64,000 nt of DNA from Sipunculus nudus (lineage: Eukaryota > Annelida > Sipuncula > Golfingiida > Sipunculidae), in assembly GCA_026874595.1 (NCBI GenBank), contig CM049319.1, positions 17,647,101-17,711,100 on the forward strand, given 5' to 3'. The translations under genes and the position numbers were made by a program. Each line of letters begins with the position of its first letter. Within the stretch, counting starts at the first letter, position 1. The notes beneath the pieces were generated by a model. The model did no database searches, was not told the origin of the DNA, and saw only the letters and a list, made by a program, of their open reading frames with translations. This document shows positions 49,185-60,929 of the stretch, one piece after another.

Positions 49185-50299
49185 AGTCGTTAAGACTGAG
49201 TAAAGGTCCTTTTGGCCATAAATCAAGAACTTAATGTATTGGAAGATAATCTTTCAGCCACTGGCGCGCATAGTGTATGCAGCCGACGATTGCAAAATCG
49301 GCCAATATCAGGAACAACCTAAGAGTGAAGGAAGCGTGGTCTCTTAAGAGTGCGTGCGTCAAATCTGAAAGCTATACCACTCAAGCGATGGAAGAAATAT
49401 TTTATAATATGCCATTAGAGGCTTTTGGTGGTCGTTTGCAGCAGGACAACGCAATTTCTGAGGATTAGCAGAGCAAAAGGTATTTACGACCTGGCTTGAT
49501 TGAGTAGACTAGCTTCGCTCCAGGCAGAACCGTCGGTGTTATTTGAGCGCAACCACTTACTCCTTGTCGCTCTTCTTAGGTGAAAGCATACAAAACACAT
49601 ACAAAACACTTACAAAACACAGCAGACGAAATAATTCAGCTCCTGATTTTGCTAACACCGTGTTCTGCAACCTGCAGGGCAAACGCTCGGTAATATTGCT
49701 TCCCTTTTTTAAAGTATCGCCAACAATTTAATCACTCCGTCAAAAAACGATTTGTCATGTTTTATCTCTCCTTTGTGCTACTGGTGTTAATAAAATGTAA
49801 CCACTCTCATGGTTTCAAGTATAATTTACAATTCTCAAGACTTCGAAGGATTTTTAATTGACACTGCCCCTTCAAAGTACGGTATCTTGTTAATTAACAA
49901 AACGTTTTCTATTTTTTAATCCTTACATTTGATTTTCTCCTCTCGCCTTCCCCGGTCCCGCCGGAAGAGGCCTCTAATTACAGGAAGGATGGGCGAAAAC
50001 CTTATTCCTTATAAGGAGGTTTCATAAGATCCCAACTAACGAACAGAGTCTTGCCCTAACAGATTTTCCTGCACATAATTAATACTTGCGACGCGCGATG
50101 AGCTTCATTAAAGGGATGTCTAAGTATTCGTCCATGTTGGTCAAGTCAATTTGATTCCACGTCTGATGGACCAGGAGCGGTCATGAGTCCTACCACGGTC
50201 GGTCCCATTAATTCCTGCTGATTTATTAATGAAGTGTTTACTGATTTCATTATCCAGCTACCTGGCTAGAATTTTAAGCAATACCTGAAGCCATATACC

Positions 50300-50520
50300 G
50301 ATATATATGCCATATCTGTTATTTTAAAGGACTTTATAATGCATTTCCTTTAGTAATATTTCATACCATTCCATAGTGGTGTAAGTATAATTGCAGGTTA
50401 CATGGTATTATTTAAATAGTATTCCAGGCCATACTCCATTGTTTGAATTTATGTTCTAGGCCGATTGGAATCACTGCAAGTTGTATTAAACGCGTTTTGA
50501 GTGGTATTCCAGGCCATGTA
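50300..50520. repeat. Diverged tandem repeat
   Basis: The word GTATTCCAGGCCAT occurs at about 50418 and 50502, with related GCAGGTT or GCAAGTT and TTCTAGGCC words between. Unit length is roughly 85 bases. No coding signal. Confidence 0.5.
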
Positions 50521-51164
50521 GAAGTATATATTGCATTTCGCATCGTACCCCATGTATCCGAGTCATTTTGAAAAGCTTCGGTCAAAAAGTACCGGTTCTG
50601 TTGTAAAAAAAGAACTATTTAGTGTAATGTTAATTTAGAACTATTAATTTAATTTTAAGTGTTGTAAGATGTTAACCAATTCCAAGATTTTACGATCCAA
50701 ATAAATGTTTGAGTGTATATATTTAAAGATTGTTCGATCTAAGGTCAAATAAGAACACGCCTCTATCTAAGCTTAGCATAATATGTACTAAAAGTTACAC
50801 GTTTTTCTTAGTAGCGCTATCTAACCATTGACTAAATATAGAGGTCAGAATTGTTTGTGTAGTCTACACCTGTTTCCCCTTGTTAATACAAGAAGTCTTG
50901 ATGCAATTAGCTACCATCCTCAGAGCTTAATCGATCTTTTTCCGATACACTTACGAAAGACCTTCGGCTATCCATTGATCCACTCACGGACGTATGGGCA
51001 GCCATTGGACCATACACAGCGTGTGATATAGACCTTCTTGTTTCGATACCTGTCAGAAAATCTGTAAGATTCCAGCGGCTATAGCTGCAACGCTTACGCA
51101 ACTTCATATTGAGGCTCACTTGTGGCATACAATAATTTAAATTTAAAGCCAGGCATACAGCTAC

Positions 51165-51290
51165 ATTCTCTGTAGAAGTTATGTGATTTCTGACTTACGC
51201 TGTGTACATATAAATTAACTGTAGGTATTTGCCGCTTAGATAGGTTCCCATAATGCCTCTGTGATGGATGTTTATCTAAAAGCTTTTTGT
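51165..51290 (-). repeat. Dispersed repeat family 2, inverted copy
   Basis: The reverse complement matches 52755-52875 in order: ACATCC.TCAC.GAGGC.T, TATGTACACAG and AGTCAGAAATCA-ATAA. It is diverged and non-coding. Confidence 0.6.
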
Positions 51291-52299
51291 AAGCACGCAG
51301 CATGCGTAAATGTTTAAAAAATAAACAAGAAAAACAACTATATTACTGAAGGTGGTCGGTTGCATGCATGCCAAGTTGAAACGTCACTAGTTGCTAAAAC
51401 ACCATTTGCAAAACTCTGGTTCGTGTGACCTGCCGCAAGATGTCCTTGTTGAATGTGATTGGATTATTTTGTCGGGCACCCCACATGTTATAAACAGGTG
51501 GATATAAACAAAACGAACAGACTGTGTGCCATGGGATCGGCGTTCCTTGTCTATTTTTTATAGGTTCAAGGAATTATCTTTAGTTAATAGGCGTCAGATA
51601 TCGAAATCGGATATTCTTAAAAAGTAAGGGTTTGCGAGTTTATTCATTGAACTACTAATCCACATAATAAGTTTGGATGGTCCTGATCAATTTTAATGCG
51701 ATGTGACTTTGGCGTCTTTAATCTTTGAGGTCCACATCCCGTAATTATATCAGCATCCATTTTCTGTATAGCTCAGTTATATATGTATAAGACCTATATT
51801 TCATGACAGGAACCGCGTCACAAAAAAGGTTACAAGAGAAAAATGAGAGAAAAAAGGAACAACGTACCTCGAGGACACTTAAAGTATTTGCAGAGAGTTA
51901 CAAGGACTATATATGTTTTACAAGTCAGTACAAACATGCGGTTTAAGTTCTACTTAGCCTAATGCAATGGTATAATCGAAAGCACATTTTTATGTCAAAG
52001 CCATATGATACAGTAGACAAGACTTAAGTCTTTCTGATAGTAGATTTCGGCATAACGGCGATGGCTGATATTTTAGTATGTAAGCTTGAGGTTTTGGTCT
52101 ATAAATAAATGGAAATAACAAAGGAGAGTAAATTAAAACAATTACAGCCATCTACACATCAAAGTACATCTCTGTGGCCTAGTAAATATATCCCAATCCG
52201 TTGATCCATGACCTTTTCTCGAATTGATCTAGGGGTCTGAAGTTCTGTAGTCAAGTTACCAAATGTTCAACCGTCGTAACATTGTTCAATCCTTGTAAT

Positions 52300-52301
<2 letters not shown>

Positions 52302-52359
<58 letters not shown>
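52302..52359. repeat. (AT)n microsatellite
   Basis: About 29 AT units, the longest dinucleotide array in the window. Confidence 0.95.
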
Positions 52360-52361
<2 letters not shown>

Positions 52362-52754
52362 AGATGCAATGATGTCAGTTACCCTTAACCCTTGGGAACC
52401 TTAAATGCAGTTTACCACCATTGATATTTTAATGTGGCCTAATCACCTTTTTGACCTTCATAAACTAAAGGTAATCCCTTTGAGCTGCGTTAAAAATAGG
52501 CCAGAAAACGTGGATATCACTGCACAAAGGCTGCTTGTTTTGTTTATATCAACGTGTTCATAATATATGAGGGTTTGCCAAAATAATCAAAATGATTTTC
52601 AACAATGGCTTCAGGCAGCAAATCAGATAAGCCAGAGCTTTGCAAATGGCGTTATGCACATGTGACCTTTCTACCTCCGCATATATGCAATCTACCACCT
52701 TAGGTTACATGTTTTTTCCCTTTTGTTAACATTCCTGTGTTTACAAACATGCTG

Positions 52755-52875
52755 TTGATCAACAAGATTATACATCCTTCACGGAGGCGTCATAAGAACT
52801 TTTCACAACTAAAATTACTCTTAGCTCATTCATATATACACAGAGGAAGCCAGAAATCAGATAAATTCTTTTTAA
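52755..52875 (+). repeat. Dispersed repeat family 2, direct copy
   Basis: Partner of the inverted copy at 51165-51290, 1.5 kb away. Shared words are TACATCCTTCACGGAGGCGT, ATATATACACAG and GCCAGAAATCAGATAAATTC. Confidence 0.6.
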
Positions 52876-53004
52876 AAGGTAGGTTAATCGACACCTTTAA
52901 ATATATAAAATATATAAAAATTATAAATTAACTCCCCTTCACAATCAAATATCATTAGTTGGTCAGTTGTTGATTATATTTGCAATCCTTCTTCTACTGC
53001 CGGC

Positions 53005-53425
53005 GCCTGTTTCTACATTTCTGACGTCACACGCAGTAATTTTAGATTCCTCACTCTGTAGGTTTTGGTCGCCAGGCCAGTCGCGGTAACGTCAGACCAC
53101 CGCTAAGTATTTCAAGTCACACAAAACGTCGATTTGTTCCAGCTATAATTCTGATCCCTTCGAGTCTCTCTCCAGTGCCTTCTGATCCCTCGGGAAATCC
53201 TCTTGATCCTTTTGATCTGGTCACCCAATACATGTCCCCCAAAGGTTACGCTCCAAAGGCCAGATGGCCTCATGGATCAGAGGAGGCGATATCGTTGCTA
53301 AGGCTTTACAAGAAACTTAATTAGATCAATTGGTCGAGGCTTTATCTCTGGCCATCTTTGGTACTTTGGCGTAAATCCTGAACCCCGGCACAATAAGGCA
53401 CATGGCGTTTTTCTTCTTATTTCCA
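53005..53425. promoter_or_regulatory. GC-rich block with a CRE; candidate enhancer
   Basis: It includes a perfect CRE TGACGTCA at 53022-53029, GGTAACGTCAGACC, four TGATCC or TGATCT repeats (53150-53220) and the palindrome GGCCAGATGGCC near 53258. No coding frame was found. GC content is clearly above the flanks. Confidence 0.3.
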
Positions 53426-53949
53426 CTTGGGTAAGGTTAAAAATAATCCCCGGTTGCTTGAACCGCATTGCAATAAAATATGTAACACTTTTCTCCTTCC
53501 GTTGCGCAAATATTATAAATTAAAATATAAAACTTGTTGGTTTTAAATGGTTTACAGTATCTGCCTAACTTTAAAACTGCAAAAGGACAACAAGAAAAAA
53601 CCTTCCACTCTTAAAAACACATGAAACCAACCAATAACTTGGCTTGCAGACCACGTCTGGCCTAGTTTAATAATACCTGAAATCAATGAAAGTAGAAAAT
53701 CAATGAAATTTGAAATGTTAGCATTGATAAATAGATTAGGATGGATTGTGCAAAATGCATATTCTTTTTTAAATTTACTACATTGCGTAACTGGGACATT
53801 CATATGGAAAATTCATTGTAATGGCTTAATGTACACCACTCCGCTAATTACAAATTCATAAAAAAATACAAGCGATAATTTTCAGGATAATTCATAAAAT
53901 TATTGGAAATATATGTGCGCCTTATTTGCTGGGCCTAGGTACACCACTA

Positions 53950-54615
53950 TTGTTTACCTTTACAAATAAAACAGAATATATTATGAAGCCCTGCGGCATG
54001 GTCTGATTTTCCAACGAGGAGCATATGTTGTACTCTTCCATAAGACGTTGTTTGTATGTTCTGCGGTTGGACAACAAGTTCTGCGTTCATGATATTTACT
54101 TCGATTGGGGTCACTTTGGCAGCTCATACAGTGTCATCTGTGTAATAACTTCGTGGGGGAAATCCGGCAATTACTTTATTCACATTCCCTCCTAATAAAT
54201 CCATCACCTGAATCTTCAGCTCAAGAGGGGACTTGTTTTTAAGTGAGAGATGCGCAGCTCAATTTGCTTGAGAATTTTTGACCTGAATATCACAAAGGAA
54301 GCAAAGCTGGTAGTTATCTTTGTCTAGTAAGTGAGACAATATAACAAAGGGTAGGGTGACATTCAGCTTCATAAAGGGATGTTCCTGCGATTTTAAGCTA
54401 TGATCAAAGATGTCTGGTAGAGAATGGGTCCCCCGTGGGGATACGGACCAGCCCTCCGCGGGGAAGACTATTATTGATACAAGATTACCAGCGTTTAGCG
54501 CCCACATCGCGTTCTGGACAAAGGTACTAAAATTAAGGCGCAGAAGGAGCCGGGCTTTTTGATGATGAAGCCATACAAAGCATGGTATTTTACATAATCC
54601 TACATCTGTGGGCAT
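53950..54615 (-). pseudogene. Unidentified minus-strand coding fragment with two in-frame TGA codons
   Basis: Read on the minus strand, one frame runs without any shift from about 54615 to a TAG at 53947-53949, interrupted only by TGA at 54259-54261 and TGA at 54124-54126. Its composition looks protein-like: LRLNFSTFVQNAMWALNAG, VSIIVFPAEGWSVSPRG, KLNVTLPFVILSHLLDKDN, then SPLELKIQVMDLLGGNV and TPIEVNIMNAELVVQPQNI. Alternating hydrophobic residues suggest beta-sandwich repeats of a large, perhaps extracellular, protein, but I do not recognise the family. A donor-like AAAG|GTAAAC lies at 53958/53957, so it could be a copied exon rather than a processed retrocopy. Both stops have the context TGAGCTGC and could be decayed CGA codons. 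It lies antisense inside intron 2. Confidence 0.55.
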
Positions 54616-57150
54616 TCAGTGACTGGTCGCACGTTTTTTTTTATCGAGAGTGAATAATTTCGGATCACTCCAATCAATTCTGAAACATGAAATTATGATG
54701 TTATGAAATCCTTTAGAAGTGATGTGAACAACTTTGTACGTCTGTCTGTTTGTCTCTCTATACTTTGATCCAATACATCCTGATAATCCATAGTTGATAA
54801 TTACATTTCATAATGAAACTAAATACGTCAGAACATAGTCTGTCAACAAAAATAATACAGAATAAGAGAGACTCTCCCACATCTGATTGAAAATTCATTT
54901 AAACGCTTTCGTTTTCAAATGTTCGTGTACCATCAAGTCCTACCTTGTCATGTTTTACTAATTGATAAACCATTCATATTAAGCAATTAGGGCCAGGGTA
55001 TAATTTGTTATTAATTTTTTTTACAAATCCTCCTTCTTTAAAATTCCTCAAATAAGAAACAACGGACTCTAAAAATTCACTAGCTGGATATATACAGGCA
55101 TATTTTAACGTGCAGTTGTTATAATCATGGTACAAATCTACAGGTCCAGAGCAATGTTTTCTTTATATATTTATACTCTTGCGTGCTTGAGATTTTAGAC
55201 GCATGGGTTTTTATTTTCACAGTTATCATATTTACTTTATTAATGCATGACAATTAAACATAATGCAACACTGATTGACAGCTCTGACAATTTTTAACAT
55301 TACGTCAAGTAAGTCTGCCCTCCGCTTCTCCACAAAATGTTCGTTAACCAAAATATCAGAAGGTTCTAACCTCACTCAAGTGAGTATAGGTATACGCTAC
55401 CAACAATTACTATGGTAAGCATATTCGTACTGTGTATTATCACATATGAGTGTAAGTATTCCTTGACATGGATAAGAGTATTATTCAAAAGATTGTGGAA
55501 AAGTATATTTCTTATGAGTAACTTATATAAGTAACTTTTATAACTATTATTGCATTATGGTATTAACATATATTGTGCCATTTGAACATATTTTTTTATA
55601 TTAAAAAAGAAAAAAAAATCACATGTACCACTCACAAAAGCACATAAGCTTGGTTTATCCTTGGTGTTTTTTTTTAAACATTGACTTCACAGTTAGTATC
55701 ACAGTAACGTCACAGTAAATATACACACACAAAGGCTTAGCTAGCTGAGGTCTTACTAGAGCACAAACCTGAAAATCGTAATACCATTTGTTTACACGTG
55801 TGAAACAAATTTGTTTTCTGAAAATTTTTGGATATAGCATGAAAAACATCCCGGTGATATCAAGTAATTTATCTTGGTACACACTTTACACAGGTAAATG
55901 GAATATTAAGCGTCCGTCGGCTAATGAAGGGTACTTTTATGAGTCCCGACAATTTGTGGAAGTGTCAATTTGGTGGCAATAACGGAGGGCGAACTGTCGG
56001 TAAACCACGGACTTGGTGCAATAAAGGCAGTCTTGCAGGGTCAGGTTGGCGGTCATTGTTTGCCGGTCTGTGAGATCTAGCGAGATCGCTGGACCTACAG
56101 TCAGTGGATCAGGTGGCTGTTTTATTTGAAAACACGGCCCAAAGCAAGTTCGGTAATATCCGGAGTCTCTACTCGGTCAAAAGACTGTGGTATCATCACG
56201 GCGGGCAAACGTTCATATTTTATTGACTGGTCAGTACTGACCCCGTTACCTGTATATAGGCCGCGGTATATCAGTCTGTTTAACAATGTTTCAAGTTGTA
56301 GTGGCTTACTCTTGGGAGATTGTATTCCTCAGACCTAGTCCGCAATTCGAATCATCATCAATTCGACCATTTAAACCAGTCCAACAGACTCAAAAATAGT
56401 GTCCAAGCACCTGATGTGCCAGAAGTTTTGAGGGAAGCCCGACAGAATTTGATTAAGCCGGCCCCCTGGCAAATGATTATTTAAACTATCTTGTCCAGAT
56501 CATGTTTTCGCAAAACTCACACAGCTACATGTATTTTATTTGCGACGCAGTGAAATAATGATCTCGTCACCTTGTTAATTTTGTGTCAGCGACCCTCCGT
56601 GATTTGAGATATTACAACATATTAAAATATGTACAAACCACGCGACGCTTTATATTTTTTTCATTCATATTACGGAAAAGGGTTTTTAAGTTTTAAAATG
56701 TTGGTCCAGTAGAATTCTAGGGGGTCCGGTTAATACATGCCTTGCAAATTTGCCAGTTTCTAGCTCTGGCAACCGTGTCTGCAACATATTCCCATTTTTT
56801 TCTGTTACCACTAAAACAATCGTTGATCTTAAGCACTAATTATTCGTCCAGAATGAATCTTCATGTTATTTGTTTGACAGTTCGTGATGTTCATTTCATG
56901 AACATGTTTAAGTCAACAAGTGTCCTTCAGCCGTCGCGTCTTTGTTATCAGAATCGTGATTCAACGTATAGATTGAATCCATGGCAAAAAAATCTTAATA
57001 AAAAAATGGAACCAAACGTCATAATACTCCTGTGACAGTGTTGTATCATTTGATAACTTATTTAATATTTTTAAATCATATCAAATGTTGATATGCCTTT
57101 GTAAATCGCTTTGACTAAACTGTTTTGCCCCATTTACGATGCCTTAACAA

Positions 57151-57180
57151 CCCCCCCCCCCCCCCCACCCCCACCCCCCC
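57151..57180. repeat. Poly(C) tract
   Basis: Sixteen C, then AC-interrupted C runs to 57180. Confidence 0.9.
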
Positions 57181-57319
57181 TTCTTCCTTGATTTAAATGT
57201 CAGTGCCGAGATAAAAGCAAAACTACCGTCATCATATTGTTTGATAAAACACTTTCATCGGGGACATAAATTTTGACCTAATTTCTTCCTTTATTAAAGG
57301 GGCTTTAAACAAACGATCC

Positions 57320-57660
57320 ATTATGAACAGAAGTAATGAGAGTACCGCAGTAATACCTGCAAAAGAGAATAAGAGGCAATTCTAATGCATTGTGAAAAAG
57401 TGAAATGCCAGTTCTACAACTGGAGAAACCAGTTTCTGTATGGATGTAACATGAGAGCCTAAAAAACCTTTAAGTTAGAATCGATCAAAAAGTAATAATA
57501 ATTTTTTGTGTCTGGTGACAAAAAAAACTGAACAGGAGTGAGTAAAATGTACTGTAGTTATAACTGAGAAATATATCCTGCTCTGGAAATAGTTTTGCAA
57601 TGCCAGTTCTAAAACAGGAGAAACCAATTTGTTTGAGTATGTACCATGAACCTGTTATCA
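57320..57660. repeat. Tandem duplication, ~195-bp unit
   Basis: TGCCAGTTCTACAACTGGAG with AAACCAGTTT near 57407 returns as TGCCAGTTCTAAAACAGGAG with AAACCAATTT near 57602. The upstream parts also match (GAACAGAAGTAATGAGAGTA and GAACAGGAGTGAGTAAAATG). It lies about 400 bases before the last exon. Confidence 0.65.
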
Positions 57661-58047
57661 GTCACAGCTATCACGTAACAGCGGTGTATATACAACCCCC
57701 ATTGACAGGTTTACAGACCGGAGACAAAAATGTTATTTTTCGCTAGGGTACGTCCATTACGGTTCTAATGATTTTGGAGACACAGTGGGATCTTGGTATT
57801 TATGAGGTATTGCTGGGCACAGTTTATGATATGAAGGTACTTTTTTTATAATAGGGTATTTTTATTCATCGATTTTTATATTCTGTGTACATGTCCCAGT
57901 GTGTATTTGATCTTCTTTGCGAGATCAGTGCTGTTTCGTGACTTTAACTTGTGCGAAACTCACTTGTATTTTGTTCTAACTAATTTCGAGTTCGGACGGA
58001 AATTATTTGACTTTGAACGAAACTAACATATGTTTCTTTCTTTACAG

Positions 58048-58070
58048 AAACTAACGACGAGTCTAATTAA
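58048..58070 (+). CDS. Proposed last coding exon of the neuropeptide precursor
   Basis: The acceptor TTTCTTTCTTTACAG ends at 58047. Joined to the G left over at 30095, the exon reads GAA ACT AAC GAC GAG TCT AAT TAA, a seven-residue acidic tail ETNDESN and a stop at 58068-58070. The precursor would be 283 residues with an acidic C-terminal piece EDSSPETNDESN after the last KR, a normal end for such prohormones. In phase 0 the same exon is open for 48 codons, to TAG at 58192-58194 (KLTTSLIK ... QDPQTLCS). That frame would be used with the second donor at 30160. The assignment rests on splice consensus, phase and the polyadenylation signals that follow. Confidence 0.6.
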
Positions 58071-58612
58071 GCCAAGAAGCCAAAACGAGGCAGCCAGTGC
58101 AACGGACTCCCCGCCAGATGTCGCCACTACCGATCACGTGACACACGACCAACCCGCCCAGCAACAGCAGGACCCTCAAACATTGTGTAGTTAGAAATTA
58201 TCTGTTAGTGATATATAGACTCTGCTCGTGTACGAGATATCACAATTAGACTCAATACACGGGACGGACAGCTTCGCTATGATACCAGGCCTGGGCCACG
58301 CTTCAATGGTCATGGACTGAAACTGAAATAGATGCATTATTTTTCATACAAAACCTTCAGTCTTGTAACCTCAGAGGTCTCCGATGTGAGTGTTGTTTCA
58401 CCGATGTAAACGAGGACCTACACGCTGTTCAAACACGCTATAAAAACAATTGAAGTCGCTGCTTGGTTTTATTTATTTTTATTTACCTGAGGCTCACGCG
58501 GAAAAAAAAGTCAAAATGCAGCTATGCACGTAATAACGTGAAAATGATAAATAAAAATGCCAAATAAAGTGTTGTAGTATTGCATTACAATAAATCTATC
58601 TTCTACATTATT
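58071..58612 (+). other. 3' UTR of the neuropeptide gene
   Basis: Follows the proposed stop. Its first ~130 bases are GC-rich, then AT-rich. Three AATAAA signals occur at 58550-58555, 58563-58568 and 58589-58594. Cleavage probably lies 10-25 bases after one of them. Confidence 0.5.
58589..58594 (+). terminator. Polyadenylation signal AATAAA
   Basis: The last of three AATAAA hexamers within 45 bases at the end of the proposed 3' UTR, followed by T-rich sequence. Confidence 0.5.
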
Positions 58613-59089
58613 TCATCTGGTGTTTTATAACGCGAACATTCATTACGCCAAAATATGGTGGAAATGAAGTAAAAACAAAAGGTTTTATTAATTTAGTCTG
58701 GAACATTAACCGCAGAAAACAAATCCATTCGTATTAAATCCCTTCAATAAAATTCTTGAAATATCTAAAAATGCAACAAGTTTATGTAATATTGTGAGGT
58801 TTTCTTAGTTTAAAAAATAGCTTCAAAAGCTGTTCAGTAGGAACACGGGATAACTGCTGAACTTTTTTTTTTTTTTTTGCAAAATAAAAATGATTTTTTA
58901 TGAATTTTCCACGTATAAATTTTACTGCATTAACAATTCTTGCTGAAAACCAATTGAAGAAACACTACGTTTCACAGTGTGTTTATATACCAATGCCTAA
59001 TCCCTCAAAATGTGTATACTATCACCCCAATGGAAATAATAGTGTTACTAAGAATCAGGAGAAAAGCACCAATACGTCCTGCTGTGTCA

Positions 59090-59495
59090 CATTTGCCATT
59101 CACTACGCTTCGGCCTTTTGAAATCAGTTCGGCAAAGTCAAAATAAAAGGGCTCACTCACACCTCCTCGGAGGTCTTCCGGGGCGAGCCTAAAACACGGA
59201 ATCAAACGGAACATGGAGCGCGAAACAGGGGCCTAATCTAAGGAACAAAGATATAAAAAGTGTCATAACTTTTAAATGGGTGAATTTTTCATGACATAGT
59301 ATACAGTAAAAAACGTATTTCAACATATGCGATTTGTTATATTATTATTTTAGCCCCTGTCCCCTCCTCCGTTCTATTCTGTGTTTTAGGCCAGCCCCGG
59401 AAGACCCCCAGGAGGTGTATTATAAAAGAGAGGCCTTTTTTTACTTTGCCGGACTGATTTCAAAAGGTCGAAGCGTAGTGAATGACATATTGCTT
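59090..59495. repeat. Large inverted repeat, ~150-bp arms (MITE-like hairpin)
   Basis: The left arm (about 59090-59240) and right arm (about 59340-59495) are reverse complements at most positions. Matched words are CATTCACTACGCTTCG, CCTTTTGAAATCAGT, CGGCAAAGT, CACACCTCCT, GGTCTTCCGGGGC, CCTAAAACAC and ACAGGGGC. Spacer is about 100 AT-rich bases. It is non-coding; the apparent open frames on each arm mirror one another. A palindromic MITE or foldback element is likely. Confidence 0.75.
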
Positions 59496-60391
59496 GCTCA
59501 GCACAGTAAACGTATTGCGCGTGAGATTGTGGTATGGCTGTGAGTTGTGATTGAGCCGGTGGTTATAGGCAAAGGTGGACAGACTTCTAAGTGTTTAACA
59601 TTCTGAGGGAAACGAAAAAAGTAACAGGAACTAGAACAACACTCATTAGAGCGCATACCCACGCCGAGACCATAAATCCAACTTGAAAAGCTTATCCCTA
59701 TCAAACGTTAAAGGGCACACACACATACATATTTAACTGATTTTTTTTGGGGGGGGATTATTCATTACCTAAAATGAGAAAAAAATAAGATTCCTCTTCT
59801 AGCATTTTTAACCTTGATCTCCTTAATGAATATTTTTCATGTCAAAGGCATCAACTGATTTCTGTTATCTTTTTCAATAAATTGCTATTTTACCCTTCCA
59901 TTCAGCAATTATATATTCCTCTTTTTTAAGATCTACCAAACAGTTCGTAGAAGTCCAGTCAATAGTTCTTGCGAAATTTTAGTACTTACATCAAATAAAA
60001 TTACAAACACGGGAGAAAACATGTCTTCCTTGGCGGATGTATTGATCTGAACGAGAATTTGAAGGAAAGTTGCGGTAAAACCGATTTCATGGTCTCACGT
60101 TGGTCATATCATGCTTTATATCCACTGCTTTTGTTTGAACTTTTCCAGATTAACAGGGCCACGAGTGGACTAGTCATGTTTCATTCCTAACAGTATCAAC
60201 CGGTGAAACCCATTAAATTCCTCAGCAGGAGTGGCATAATGCTTACCAATTATAGTGTTCATAATAGATTAGAACCATACATTATAGATGTGTGATTAAC
60301 TATGATTATAGTGAATGAAATAATAATAGTCCTTTTATCATAACATCTTTCACCGACTGTTACCATCTAGCTGGGAAAATTATCCTCCTTC

Positions 60392-60399
60392 TGACGTCA
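60392..60399. promoter_or_regulatory. Perfect CRE octamer
   Basis: TGACGTCA in CTTCTGACGTCACTTCC, 1.8 kb beyond the proposed gene end. Confidence 0.25.
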
Positions 60400-60880
60400 C
60401 TTCCTCTATAATAAAATTACTTGACTAGTAACAGTGTGTTATAAACATGGCTTGAACCATGACCCCTACACAGCCGAGGCTTGACATGGTAAGCATAATG
60501 ACATGTCTGACTCAAAAAAAGTTAAAGTTCTACGTTTTTATTTCTCTGTAATTGCAGAGCTGTACAAATAACCAGCCCTACCCGTTAACATGCTCCTTGT
60601 TTGGTAAGAAATTGTAAGCAACCCCCCCTCCACCCACCACCCCAAATAAAGAAATAATGACACCCCTTCAAAAATCTCCTGATAATCAAAATCCCGCCCC
60701 AACCACCTTATGCAGGGCAAACAGAACATATTCCGTCTTCCTTAATATCACATCAACATTTTCCTCACTTCCATCACGTTTTATGAAATATATTTTCATT
60801 TTACGAAAATAATGTTACCTTAACTTTTAGTACCATATTATCCATAATCTACATTTGATTTAAGCATTCAAAAGGGTTTA

Positions 60881-60884
<4 letters not shown>

Positions 60885-60925
<41 letters not shown>
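60885..60925. repeat. (TA)n microsatellite
   Basis: About 20 TA units running into TTTATTTATAT repeats. Confidence 0.9.

Positions 60926-60929
<4 letters not shown>

Larger units (their letters stand above)
30096..58047 (+). other. Proposed intron 2 (28 kb)
   Basis: Ends are GTGAGT and TTTCTTTCTTTACAG. The interior is AT-rich and holds a SINE, microsatellites, tandem and inverted repeats, candidate enhancers and one minus-strand pseudogene-like fragment. Stretches not listed separately (for example 32.0-36.5, 37.2-39.1 and 39.7-43.7 kb) show nothing recognisable on either strand. Confidence 0.65.

Noticed and set aside
54259-54615. Selenocysteine recoding of the two TGA codons
   Set aside because: No SECIS-like structure was seen and the frame lacks features of known selenoproteins; CGA decay is simpler.
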